Below are positions 25,329 to 33,409 of a stretch of 64,000 nt of DNA, in pieces. The notes under the pieces were generated by a model that was given only the letters and a program-made list of their open reading frames with translations, ran no database searches and was not told where the DNA came from. Numbering within the stretch: position 1 is the first letter of the stretch; every line of letters starts with the position of its first letter. The position numbers and the translations under genes are program-made. This DNA comes from Scatomorpha sp040765295 (GTDB taxonomy: Bacteria > Bacillota > Clostridia > Oscillospirales > Oscillospiraceae), in assembly GCA_040765295.1 (NCBI GenBank), contig JAXGSB010000001.1, positions 1,054,001 to 1,118,000 of the forward strand, written 5' to 3'.

Positions 25329-26969
25329 TCACATGGCCGCTATCAATGCCTTTGCTCCTATCATATTGATTGCTCTTCTTATGTTGTAGGCCAGAAAACT
25401 CAGCCCCAGCTCTGCTGAGGCTTTTTCTTTGCCCTTACACAGTAAATAATGTACGCCGTTATACCATTTTACCGTTCCGAACGGATGCTCAGAAAGACAC
25501 ATTCGCTCTTTTAACTTTTCTTTGTTGTCTTCTATGCGCAAAACAACTTTTTTCTTCGGCACGTGTCCCGTATCAAGAGTGTGGTTATTTGGACTGATTC
25601 TTGCATTCGGCGGTATTGCCTGTATAGGTCCTCTGAGAATCCCGAACATTTTTACTGGTACACAGTCTGTTTCAGGGCCAAAGCTGACCTCTTTCCATTC
25701 CGCATTTGTACATTTGTTTTTACAAGCTCGACAACGTTCTTTATCTTTGTATACCGTATTTCTGCCGCGTTTTTTGGAATACCGAAGCTCATGTCCCATG
25801 GGGCAGATTACTCTTCCCTCGGAATCTCGTACAAAACAACTGATTGCTCCTTTGGTCTGTAATTCCACTGTGATGCCGCTGCCCTCATAGATATTAGGCA
25901 AAACTCCCGCTTTTATGCACTTCTCGATATCTTCCCGTTTTGTGGAATTTCGCTCTTCTTCCGTTATCTCATTTTCCTCATAGGGCAGGTCATAGCTTCG
26001 CTCTTCCTTGTCGTACTTCAGAGCAACCGTAGGAGCTGTTCCGTCGTAGATACAATCTAATATATCTGCCTTGCTTTCATAACCTTTATCCGCAACAACC
26101 GATATTGTCGATACTTCCAGCTGCTCCTTGGCTTGTGATGCAAGCTTAGATAAAAGTCCTTGATCTGTATTGCGGTTTGTAACCTCATACTCCGCTATCA
26201 TATGGCTCCCGCTGTCAACTGCCGTCTGTACATTGTAGCAACAGTGAAATCCGTCTTTTGAGTGCATTCGTCTGGCTTCAGAATCTGTCGTCAATATCTG
26301 CCGTTCTCCGCTTTCAAGAAGCTCTTTTAAAATACCCTCGTATTTTTCTTGGCGAGTACGAAGTTCTTCTACTGCCGCTTTTACCTTGCCGTTTTCTTCT
26401 TCTGTTGCAGTTTCAGATTGGTCGCACTCCTCCATTTCCTCAAGATATTTCTTTATCTTCTCATCTATATGTGCCAGCTTCTTTTCCAATACCTCTTTAT
26501 TGTAGCAATTATCTTTACTGTTTACTGCTCGTATTTTGCTCCCGTCTATTGCCAGAAGCTCTCGATTATATAGTCCAAGCTTTATACACAGTTTTCCAAA
26601 GGCGCGAAATGTATTGCGTATTGCAGATGCATTTTCCTTTCGAAAATCTGAAATAGTCCGAAAGTCAGGCTTTAACTCTCCAAGCAGATAGAAAAGTTCT
26701 ATGTTCCTCCTGCATTCTCTCATCAGCATACGGCTGGAGCGAATTCGATTGAGATAGCCATAAATATACAGTTTCAATAAATCTCTCGGATCATAGGCAG
26801 GTCGGCCGGTCTGAGCAGGTTGGGATTTTGAAAATCCCAATCCTTCCATATCCAAAGAATCTACAAATGCATCAATCACCCTAACCGGGTTTTCATCATC
26901 TAAATAGTCCTCAACACATTCAGGCAGAAAGCTGATTTGCATACGATCTTTTTTTTCTATATACTTCAT
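25329..26969 (-). CDS. IS1182-family DDE transposase
   Basis: This is a 546-residue transposase. The N-terminal DUF772 region (about 15-125) has GRPAYDPRDLLKLYIYGYLN and the DFRTISDFRKENA motif. The DDE catalytic triad is probably D142 (AIDGSKIRA), D294 (VVADKGYES) and E494 (SEHPFGTVKW). A coiled-coil insertion spans about 160-220, and a cysteine-rich segment (CRACKNKC) precedes the third acidic residue, as in relatives. ATG 26969 with AGAGGTGA upstream is chosen over a GTG three codons earlier. There are no frameshifts or internal stops. Confidence 0.93.
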   Translation of the reverse strand: MKYIEKKDRMQISFLPECVEDYLDDENPVRVIDAFVDSLDMEGLGFSKSQPAQTGRPAYDPRDLLKLYIYGYLNRIRSSRMLMRECRRNIELFYLLGELKPDFRTISDFRKENASAIRNTFRAFGKLCIKLGLYNRELLAIDGSKIRAVNSKDNCYNKEVLEKKLAHIDEKIKKYLEEMEECDQSETATEEENGKVKAAVEELRTRQEKYEGILKELLESGERQILTTDSEARRMHSKDGFHCCYNVQTAVDSGSHMIAEYEVTNRNTDQGLLSKLASQAKEQLEVSTISVVADKGYESKADILDCIYDGTAPTVALKYDKEERSYDLPYEENEITEEERNSTKREDIEKCIKAGVLPNIYEGSGITVELQTKGAISCFVRDSEGRVICPMGHELRYSKKRGRNTVYKDKERCRACKNKCTNAEWKEVSFGPETDCVPVKMFGILRGPIQAIPPNARISPNNHTLDTGHVPKKKVVLRIEDNKEKLKERMCLSEHPFGTVKWYNGVHYLLCKGKEKASAELGLSFLAYNIRRAINMIGAKALIAAM

Positions 26970-27044
26970 CTTTTTCACTCACCTCTTGCACTATTTTATC
27001 ATATTTCCACCCTTTTTCTTCTCTTTTCGGACAGTCTGACCACT

Positions 27045-27087
27045 AATAAAGAAAATCCGACAGCATCGTTGTCGGATTTTCTTTATT
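27045..27087 (-). terminator. Bidirectional terminator between IS and hydrolase gene
   Basis: A perfect 18-bp stem (27045-27062 with 27070-27087) and a 7-nt loop. The base of the stem is A/T-rich on both sides. It probably terminates the hydrolase gene. Before the IS arrived it may also have ended the tRNA operon. Confidence 0.85.
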
Positions 27088-27121
27088 ATAACAGATCTTT
27101 GAGTTCGGAATTAGCTGACGA

Positions 27122-28084
27122 TTAAAATCCGTCCTTTTCTTGAATAACATAAAAAAGCCAGTTGAGTATGTCATTATAAACTTCAGATTTATTGATCTCA
27201 TTAAGCATTTCGTGCCTGCCTTCGGGATAAAGTTTGTAGCTAACATTCTTTAATCCGGCTTCTCTGAACGAGGAATAGGACTTTATAACACCTACACCAT
27301 AGTCTCCGACAGGGTCCATTGAGCCGCTCATAAAGAACGCATAGAGCTCAGTATTCATTTTCTGCAGATTTTCCTTGTTTTGTATGAAAGCGAGACCGCC
27401 CATCATGTCTCTGAAGAGGGAAACGGTTGGAAGAATCTTAGCTCCGCAGAAGGGGTCGTCAACATAATTATCCACAACATTTTCATCTCTGGAAAGCCAA
27501 TCAAAATCAGTTCTTTTAGGCTCAAACTTTTTGTTGTATGAACCAAATGCTGTGTCATTAACCAATTTAGAGCGATGTTTTTTGCCTTCTCTATGCATAA
27601 CAGCTTCTGAAAGAAGCCTGCCTGCCGTAATCATAGCTTTTGGCTGCTGTCCGGTGCCTGATATTATTGCTCCGTATATACCTGAATCGGGGTACTCAAT
27701 TAGGTGAGTCCTGAGAAGAAAGCTTCCCATAGAGTGCCCAAGAATAAAGTAGGGAATATCCGGGTGCTTTTCCGCAGTTATTTTACGCAGCTTTTCAATA
27801 TCCATTACAACCTTTTCCCAGCCGTTATTATATGCAAAAAAGCCCAACTCATCCGGAGAGAATACACTTTGTCCGTGACCTAAGTGGTCGTTACCGACAA
27901 CGACAAAGCCTTTTGAAGCCAAATAGCGCGCAAAATCGGAATATCTTTCGACATATTCATTTACTCCATGGCAGATTTGCAAGACTCCGTTGAAATCACA
28001 GTCCGGAATCCACTCGTGCACATGAATATCGGTAAGTAAATCGGAAGATTTAAAAGTAAATTCATTTTCATTGACAAATGCCAT
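27122..28084 (-). CDS. Alpha/beta hydrolase, monoglyceride lipase / lysophospholipase family
   Basis: This is a 320-residue cytosolic serine hydrolase (no signal peptide) of the Hydrolase_4 type. The nucleophile elbow is GHSMGS with S118. HGVNEYVERY early in the chain resembles the oxyanion segment HGxxEHxxRY. The likely acid is D in GSMDPVGDYG and the base H in YPEGRHEMLNE. Such enzymes release glycerol or glycerophospholipid products. glpK is divergently transcribed next door, which would fit glycerol use, but the link is inference. AGGGGG precedes the ATG. Confidence 0.85.
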   Translation of the reverse strand: MAFVNENEFTFKSSDLLTDIHVHEWIPDCDFNGVLQICHGVNEYVERYSDFARYLASKGFVVVGNDHLGHGQSVFSPDELGFFAYNNGWEKVVMDIEKLRKITAEKHPDIPYFILGHSMGSFLLRTHLIEYPDSGIYGAIISGTGQQPKAMITAGRLLSEAVMHREGKKHRSKLVNDTAFGSYNKKFEPKRTDFDWLSRDENVVDNYVDDPFCGAKILPTVSLFRDMMGGLAFIQNKENLQKMNTELYAFFMSGSMDPVGDYGVGVIKSYSSFREAGLKNVSYKLYPEGRHEMLNEINKSEVYNDILNWLFYVIQEKDGF

Positions 28085-28128
28085 TTATAAATTTCCCCCT
28101 TTATGGTATATTTACTCTAATTGGGATA

Positions 28129-28157
28129 ATTCTACATTCAAAAATTTTAAAAGTCAA
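28129..28157 (-). promoter_or_regulatory. Promoter of the alpha/beta hydrolase gene
   Basis: On the minus strand: -35 TTGACT (28152-28157), 17-bp spacer, -10 TAGAAT (28129-28134). The start would fall about 40 nt before the ATG at 28084. Confidence 0.7.
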
Positions 28158-28178
28158 TAAAGCGAAAAGAGGTTAATA

Positions 28179-29690
28179 ATGAACAAATATCTCATAGCAC
28201 TAGACCAGGGAACAACGAGCTCCAGAGCCATTATTTTTGACAATATGGGCCAAATAATCTCCCTAGGGCAAAAGCCGTTTAAGCAGCATTACCCAAAGGC
28301 TGCCTGGGTTGAGCATGATCCGTTTGATATTTTAAATTCTCAAATAGAAGCTCTGGCAGAAGCCTACGAAAAAAGCGGGATAAAAGCCGAGGATATAGCC
28401 GGTATAGGGATAACAAATCAGAGAGAAACAACAATTGTTTGGGATAAAAACACCGGAAAGCCGGTCTACAATGCCATTGTCTGGCAGTGTAGACGAACCG
28501 CCTCCATCTGTGATGAGCTGACGGCAGACGGTATCGCATCCTATGTTCGCGATAAAACGGGCTTGCTGATTGACGCTTACTTTTCGGGAACGAAAATAGC
28601 GTGGATACTTGATAATGTCAGCGGAGCTAGAGAACAAGCCGAAAAGGGAGAACTGCTTTTCGGCACTGTTGACACATGGCTGATATGGAACTTAACGGGC
28701 GGCAAAACACACGCCTCCGACTATTCAAACTGCTCAAGAACTATGCTTTTTGATATTGACAGCTTGAAATGGGATGAAACGCTCTGCAAAAAACTTGAAA
28801 TTCCAATGAGTATGTTGCCTGAGCCGGTATTAACGACGTTTGATTTCGGCAAAATAACGAGCGGCATCAGAGGAATAGAGGAACTGACGGGAATTCCGAT
28901 TTGCAGCAGTGTGGGTGACCAGGCGGCAGCGCTGGTTGGGCAAGGCTGCACAGAGCCCGGAGAAGCAAAAAATACCTACGGTACCGGCTGCTTTGCTCTT
29001 TTGAATGTTGGAGATGTGAGTGTAAGAAGCGTTTCAGGTCTGCTTACAAGCGTGGCGTATAACGTTGGAGGAAAAACCGTATATGCGCTGGAGGGCAGTG
29101 TATTTAATGCGGGCAGTACCATCCAGTGGCTTCGGGATGAGCTTGGGCTCATCTCATCTTCTGCTGAAAGCGAAGGTTTGGCAAACAGTGTGAAAGATAA
29201 TGGAGGAGTATACTTGGTCTCAGCCTTCACCGGACTGGGTGCGCCGTATTGGGATATGTATGCCCGAGGCTGCATCATGGGACTTACGCGTGGGAGCACC
29301 AAAGCGCACATTGTAAGAGCCGCTTTGGAGGGAGTAGCCTATCAGGTAAGGGATCTTTTGGACACCATGGGGTCCGATGCTGAAAACAAGGTTTCCATGC
29401 TAAGAGTAGACGGAGGCGCCTCGGTAAACAACTTCCTTATGCAATTCCAAGCTGATATCCTGGGAATACCGATTGACAGACCTAAAATGGTGGAAACAAC
29501 TGCCTGGGGAGCTGCATTTCTTGCCGGCTTAAATCAAGGTATATGGAAGGACATCTCAGAGATAAGGACGGTCCGAGAGTCCGATAGAATATTCAAGCCC
29601 AAAATGTCAAGGGCAGAAGCTGAAAAACTTTACTATTATTGGCTCAAGGCAACGGAAAGGGCAAGTCGTTGGGAGGAATACCGTGAGTGA
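28179..29690 (+). CDS. glpK: Glycerol kinase
   Basis: This is a 503-residue FGGY-family kinase that phosphorylates glycerol to sn-glycerol-3-phosphate. Landmarks are DQGTTSSRAIIFD (phosphate loop, D9), VEHDPFDI, the substrate-specific SGTKIAWILDN, and GAPYWDMYARG. Length and motifs are those of a complete enzyme. AAGAGG lies before the ATG. The next gene overlaps the end of glpK by 8 nt. No glpF or glpD is adjacent, so the glycerol source may be the neighbouring lipase-type enzyme (inference). Confidence 0.96.
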   Translation: MNKYLIALDQGTTSSRAIIFDNMGQIISLGQKPFKQHYPKAAWVEHDPFDILNSQIEALAEAYEKSGIKAEDIAGIGITNQRETTIVWDKNTGKPVYNAIVWQCRRTASICDELTADGIASYVRDKTGLLIDAYFSGTKIAWILDNVSGAREQAEKGELLFGTVDTWLIWNLTGGKTHASDYSNCSRTMLFDIDSLKWDETLCKKLEIPMSMLPEPVLTTFDFGKITSGIRGIEELTGIPICSSVGDQAAALVGQGCTEPGEAKNTYGTGCFALLNVGDVSVRSVSGLLTSVAYNVGGKTVYALEGSVFNAGSTIQWLRDELGLISSSAESEGLANSVKDNGGVYLVSAFTGLGAPYWDMYARGCIMGLTRGSTKAHIVRAALEGVAYQVRDLLDTMGSDAENKVSMLRVDGGASVNNFLMQFQADILGIPIDRPKMVETTAWGAAFLAGLNQGIWKDISEIRTVRESDRIFKPKMSRAEAEKLYYYWLKATERASRWEEYRE

Positions 29691-30261
29691 ACAAATTCTG
29701 GTTGTCAAAAGAGTCTGTTTATCTGATTACCTGAGAACAAACGGGCTTATAACAAATAACTGTGATGCAATTATAAGTATTATAAAAAATAATTTCGAGT
29801 TTATTGATAGAGAGGATGCCGAAAACGATCCGAGCTATAAGCAAATAATCCCCTATGTGGCTCTTGTTTGCGGAGATAAAGTGTTTACGACACAAAGGCT
29901 CAATAAGGGAACGGAAGAACGGCTGCATGGACTTCTCTCAATAGGCATAGGGGGGCACATAAATAAGGGCGATTTGGAAACTGCGGCAGATCCTTTAACA
30001 GAGGGAATGCTTAGAGAACTCGGAGAAGAGGTCTATATAAAAGAGCCGGGAGAAATGATCCCGATTGGGCTTATTAACGACGATTCAAACGAAGTGGGCA
30101 GTGTACACCTCGGACTTTTTTATAAAATGAAAGTCGGTGAAGATGTGGAAGTTATAGAAAAAGAGAAGCTGCTCGGCAAATGGTTTAGCATATCCGAACT
30201 TAAGAAGTCTGAAGAGGGGAGAATGGAAACGTGGGCAGAGATAGGGATACAGGCACTGTAA
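29683..30261 (+). CDS. NUDIX-type predicted phosphoesterase
   Basis: This is a 192-residue protein starting at GTG inside the end of glpK, with GGGAGG upstream. The central GIGGHINKGDL ... MLRELGEEVYI is a NUDIX box (Gx(n)RELxEExxI) with an enlarged G-to-R spacing, as in the MutT-like COG4112 group. It probably hydrolyses a nucleoside diphosphate derivative; the substrate is unknown. It overlaps both neighbours, so glpK, this gene and the DUF1015 gene are translated as one unit. Confidence 0.8.
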   Translation: MSEQILVVKRVCLSDYLRTNGLITNNCDAIISIIKNNFEFIDREDAENDPSYKQIIPYVALVCGDKVFTTQRLNKGTEERLHGLLSIGIGGHINKGDLETAADPLTEGMLRELGEEVYIKEPGEMIPIGLINDDSNEVGSVHLGLFYKMKVGEDVEVIEKEKLLGKWFSISELKKSEEGRMETWAEIGIQAL

Positions 30262-31460
30262 AAGTTTTTAAAAGAGCGGATATACTCATTCCTGTAAAAG
30301 AGATTGACTTAAATAAATGGAGTGTAATCGCCTGCGATCAATTTACATCAGATCCGGAGTATTGGGATGAGGTTGAAAAAATCGTAGGAGACAGCCCCAG
30401 CACCTTGAGATTGATTTTGCCCGAAGCCTATTTAGGACGCCGAGATAAGGATGAACTCAAAGCAGATATAGGCAAAAAAATGGAAGAGTATTTAAACGCG
30501 GGATATTTTAATAAATGCTCAAACTGTCTTATATATATTGAGAGAAAACTGGCTAACGGAAAAATCAGAAAGGGTCTTATAGGTATGATAGACCTTGAGC
30601 ATTATTCATATTTGCCGGATGTATCGGCAAGGATTGTTTCAAGTGAAGGTACTATACTCTCACGTCTGCCCGAGAGGGCAGACATACGCAGGAATGCATC
30701 TCTCGAGCTGCCTCATATTATTCTTTTTATAGATGATAGGGAAGACAGAATAATTAATAAGAGCAGTGATTCCGAAGAATTATATTCTGTTTCACTTATG
30801 CAGGGTGGGGGAGAAGTAAAAGCTTTTAAGCTTTCAAACAGTCAGTCCGAAGAGATTGAAGAAAGTGTTGCAAGGCTAAGCGATAGAAGCCCACTTGCGG
30901 TTGGCGACGGCAACCACAGTTTAGCTGCTGCAAAGCTGATTTGGGAAGAAGCAAAAGAAAATCTCACTGTCGAAGAAGCGCAAATATCGCCTTTAAGGTA
31001 TGCCTTGGTAGAACTCCAAAATGTCTATGATAACGCCGTGGACATAGAAGCGATTCACAGAGTTCTTTTGAACCGTGATGCATATAAAGCTATTGATGAA
31101 ATCGAGAAAGAGTTGAGTGGCGAAAGCCCAGACGGTCTTAATATTGAGCTTATATATAAAAACGGCAAAAAGCAGCTTAAAACGAAGTATGCAAATGTGT
31201 CCGAACTTATTGAGCATCTTGACGAGCTTTTAAAGAAAATATGTGATGTAGGCAAAGGAGAGATAGATTTTATTCACGGAGAGAAAGAAACTGAGGATAT
31301 TGGCAGAAATGATAACAATCTTGGAATTTTGCTTCCAGGCATAAAAAAAGAAGATATATTCAGCTGCATAAAAACACAAGGACCATACCCGAGAAAAAGT
31401 TTTTCGGTGGGGGAGGCCAGGGACAAGAGATATTATCTTGAAGCCAGAGAAATTGAATAA
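30231..31460 (+). CDS. DUF1015 family protein
   Basis: This is a 409-residue DUF1015 protein (HTH-like/phosphate-binding annotation in databases; biochemical role not established here). Visible family segments are WSVIACDQFTSDPEYW near the N-terminus, and ERADIRRNASLELPHI and AVGDGNHSLAAAKLIW in the body. It starts at GTG inside the previous gene (31-nt overlap), so expression is coupled to glpK and the NUDIX gene. In several anaerobes DUF1015 genes occur near serine or phosphorylated-intermediate metabolism; I cannot assign one here. Confidence 0.8.
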   Translation: MGRDRDTGTVKVFKRADILIPVKEIDLNKWSVIACDQFTSDPEYWDEVEKIVGDSPSTLRLILPEAYLGRRDKDELKADIGKKMEEYLNAGYFNKCSNCLIYIERKLANGKIRKGLIGMIDLEHYSYLPDVSARIVSSEGTILSRLPERADIRRNASLELPHIILFIDDREDRIINKSSDSEELYSVSLMQGGGEVKAFKLSNSQSEEIEESVARLSDRSPLAVGDGNHSLAAAKLIWEEAKENLTVEEAQISPLRYALVELQNVYDNAVDIEAIHRVLLNRDAYKAIDEIEKELSGESPDGLNIELIYKNGKKQLKTKYANVSELIEHLDELLKKICDVGKGEIDFIHGEKETEDIGRNDNNLGILLPGIKKEDIFSCIKTQGPYPRKSFSVGEARDKRYYLEAREIE

Positions 31461-31479
31461 TTGAATGCACAGCGATAAG

Positions 31480-31515
31480 AAAAGACTCGAATATGTGAAA
31501 GTATCCGAGTCTTTT
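31480..31515 (+). terminator. Terminator of the glpK operon
   Basis: AAAAGACTCG (31480-31489) pairs with CGAGTCTTTT (31506-31515) around a 16-nt loop. It lies between convergent genes and could serve both strands. Confidence 0.8.
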
Positions 31516-31610
31516 GCTTTGGAAAAGAAATCATATATTAATAAAAAAAGCAAGATAAAGTGTCTTGGGCACAAATCGTGACCCGTGGGCAGTTTTTCTT
31601 TAGCTCAAAT

Positions 31611-32630
31611 CTATGTTATATGTTTTGTGGTTTTGCTATATCTTTTTTCGAGCTTTATAACCCACTTATCCAAAATACGCCGTACAGCAGCGTTAATCTT
31701 TTCAGCATCTTTTAAGCGCTTTGCCACAGGAGGACTGAGCAAACAGTATGTGCGAATAAAGGCTCGACCCAATATTGTGCGTTGCAGCTCTTCATCTCTA
31801 AATCTTCGCAGCGTTCTAACCTCGGGCGCATTGTATGAGCCGTATACTGCGGTGGCTATGTAACAGCCGGATGTTTGGTAAGTATTGGTCGATTTGGGGG
31901 TATAGACTTTTAAGCAGTCAAAAGCATCCCTGTACTTTTTTTTCCACTCTTCAGGAGCAGTAATAGTCTCGATATCGCAGAATTCAAAACTGGGTCGTTC
32001 GTAATAATTTCCGGTAATAATATTGGTTTGGGAATTTTCAATAGTTAGCATACGTAAATGTTTACAACCAGAAAATGCACTTTCACCAATGGAGGTCACG
32101 CTATTTGGAATCGTGATTTCTGTTAATCCGCTACAGCCCTGAAATGCGCTTTCGCCAATAGAAGTCATGCCATTGAGAATTGTGATTTCTGTTAATCCAC
32201 TGCAATTCTTAAATGCAGCTGCACCAATGGAAGTCACGCTACTTGGAATCGTGATTTCTGTTAACCCGCTACAGCCCTGAAACGCCCTTTCACCAATGTA
32301 AATCACACTATTTGGAATTGTGATTTCTGTTAATCCGATGCAACCCGAAAATGCATTTTCACCAATAGAAGTTACGCTGCTTGGAATAACAACCACCGTT
32401 GAAGCGCCGTTATATTTTTCGAGCGTGCCGGCCCTTATAACAAAATCCGCGCTGTTTCCTCCGAATATATTTACCGTACCGGCGGTAATATTGTTTGTTA
32501 TATTATAATTGTTTATTGCTTTTTCAACTATAAAGGCGGACTTGCAATATGGGCAGATGCAAGCATCTTTAGTATTCTCGACCTCTAATGTCGCGCCGCA
32601 ATTAGTGCATTTTGCTAGAGTGAGTGGCAT
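31611..32630 (-). CDS. Zinc-ribbon / BspA-type leucine-rich repeat / CFI-box C-terminal protein
   Basis: This is a 339-residue mosaic protein. Residues 1-35 form a zinc ribbon (CTNCGATLEV ... CICPYCKS). Residues about 75-200 carry five or six 23-residue LRR_5 repeats of the Treponema BspA type (GLTEITIPNSVTSIGESAF). The C-terminal part starts with CYIATAVYGS, the CFI-box tail domain found at the end of many unrelated bacterial proteins. There is no signal peptide or membrane segment, so it is probably cytosolic, unlike secreted BspA proteins. It stands alone on the minus strand. The function is unknown. Confidence 0.85.
   Translation of the reverse strand: MPLTLAKCTNCGATLEVENTKDACICPYCKSAFIVEKAINNYNITNNITAGTVNIFGGNSADFVIRAGTLEKYNGASTVVVIPSSVTSIGENAFSGCIGLTEITIPNSVIYIGERAFQGCSGLTEITIPSSVTSIGAAAFKNCSGLTEITILNGMTSIGESAFQGCSGLTEITIPNSVTSIGESAFSGCKHLRMLTIENSQTNIITGNYYERPSFEFCDIETITAPEEWKKKYRDAFDCLKVYTPKSTNTYQTSGCYIATAVYGSYNAPEVRTLRRFRDEELQRTILGRAFIRTYCLLSPPVAKRLKDAEKINAAVRRILDKWVIKLEKRYSKTTKHIT
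32044..32400 (-). repeat. 69-bp tandem repeats encoding LRR_5 units
   Basis: The segment GTGATTTCTGTTAATCC recurs at 32113, 32182, 32251 and 32320, a strict 69-bp period (23 codons). Diverged outer units lie on each side. High nucleotide identity suggests recent duplication or gene conversion. Confidence 0.9.
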
Positions 32631-32788
32631 AGTTCATTCTCCTTATTATAAAATAATACTAATATTTTTTCTTTCAGTTTATTACTTCATTTTAGCAAAT
32701 TGTGAGTTATGGTACAAGTGCAGATAACAATATTCCCTCCATTTATTCTATAAGCCACTGCAATCAACGATTTGAGCGGCAACGAAAA

Positions 32789-32821
32789 AGGACATCATAT
32801 TCTGTCAGAATAAGATGTCCT
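32789..32821 (-). terminator. Terminator of tRNA-Pro
   Basis: A 15-bp stem with one mismatch (32789-32803 with 32807-32821), followed on the minus strand by TTTTT. It begins a few bases after the encoded CCA end. Confidence 0.88.
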
Positions 32822-32824
32822 ATC

Positions 32825-32900
32825 TGGTCGGAGTGGCGAGACTTGAACTCGCGGCCTCATGGTCCCGAACCATGCGCGCTACCATCTGCGCTACACCCCG
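32825..32900 (-). tRNA. tRNA-Pro (anticodon CGG)
   Basis: On the minus strand: acceptor CGGGGTG/CACTCCG, anticodon stem CATGG/CCATG with loop TTCGGGA (anticodon CGG, reading CCG), T-arm with GTTCAAGTC, discriminator A and encoded CCA. It is a single-gene unit with its own promoter and terminator. Confidence 0.95.
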
Positions 32901-32912
32901 AAAGGCTATATC

Positions 32913-32941
32913 ATTATAGGAATTTGGAAAATAAAAGTCAA
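32913..32941 (-). promoter_or_regulatory. Promoter of tRNA-Pro
   Basis: Minus strand: TTGACT (32936-32941), 17-bp spacer, TATAAT (32913-32918). Transcription would begin about 6 nt upstream of the tRNA 5' end. Confidence 0.85.
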
Positions 32942-33285
32942 GAACATAAAAAACAAACCAATTACTGGAATATTAAACCTGTCAATAATAGAGAAAATTA
33001 AGATTTTGTAACTATTTAACAAATTGTGTAATGTGAATAGTTGTCTTCGTTCTGCTGCTGCTTATATAATGCCCATATACTTGTTTTGCAGTATACATAA
33101 TTAATTCAATAATAATCAACATATAGTATACGGCTATAGAACATCATACTACAAATAGAAGAGAATGCCAAAATTTAAGGCGATAACAGTTTGCCTGGAG
33201 AAACAGGCTAAGAAGTGTTAACATAATATAGTTAACATAATATATAGTCATAATGTACAAAAAATTAAAAATTATCTTTTTTCTC
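32942..33285. other. Intergenic region with a 14-bp tandem repeat
   Basis: No gene is visible. It is AT-rich. GTTAACATAATATA occurs twice head to tail (33217-33230 and 33231-33244). Each copy contains the palindrome GTTAAC. A role as operator for the recombinase gene downstream is possible but not shown. Confidence 0.5.
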
Positions 33286-33314
33286 TTGATTGAACAAGCG
33301 GAATGTATTATATT
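33286..33314 (+). promoter_or_regulatory. Promoter of the Xer-type recombinase gene
   Basis: TTGATT (33286-33291), 17-bp spacer, TATATT (33309-33314). This predicts a leader of about 85-90 nt containing a small GTTTC/GAAAC hairpin (33325-33339). Confidence 0.6.
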
Positions 33315-33409
33315 CTATACATATCGTTTCCAGCAGAAACCGGTTACAATATTTTTAGTTTGTAACTTTTTTGTCTGCTGATTTATTGTCTGTAAGAAAG
33401 GAGGGCATT

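Larger units (their letters stand above)
25242..27033 (-). mobile_element. IS1182-family insertion sequence
   Basis: The element is about 1.8 kb with one transposase gene. Its putative terminal inverted repeats are TGTCCGAAAAG (25242-25252) and CTTTTCGGACA (27023-27033), 11 of 11 matching. I see no target-site duplication in the flanks, so the exact ends are tentative. It lies directly downstream of the tRNA operon. The transposase is full length, so the copy may be active. Confidence 0.65.

Noticed and set aside
32044..32400. CRISPR-like periodic repeats
   Set aside because: The 69-bp period is coding, matches 23-residue LRR units, and has no unique spacers or cas genes.
32702..33001. 99-codon plus-strand frame
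   Set aside because: It runs antisense through tRNA-Pro; the RDLNSRPHGPEPCALPS stretch is the usual tRNA translation artefact.
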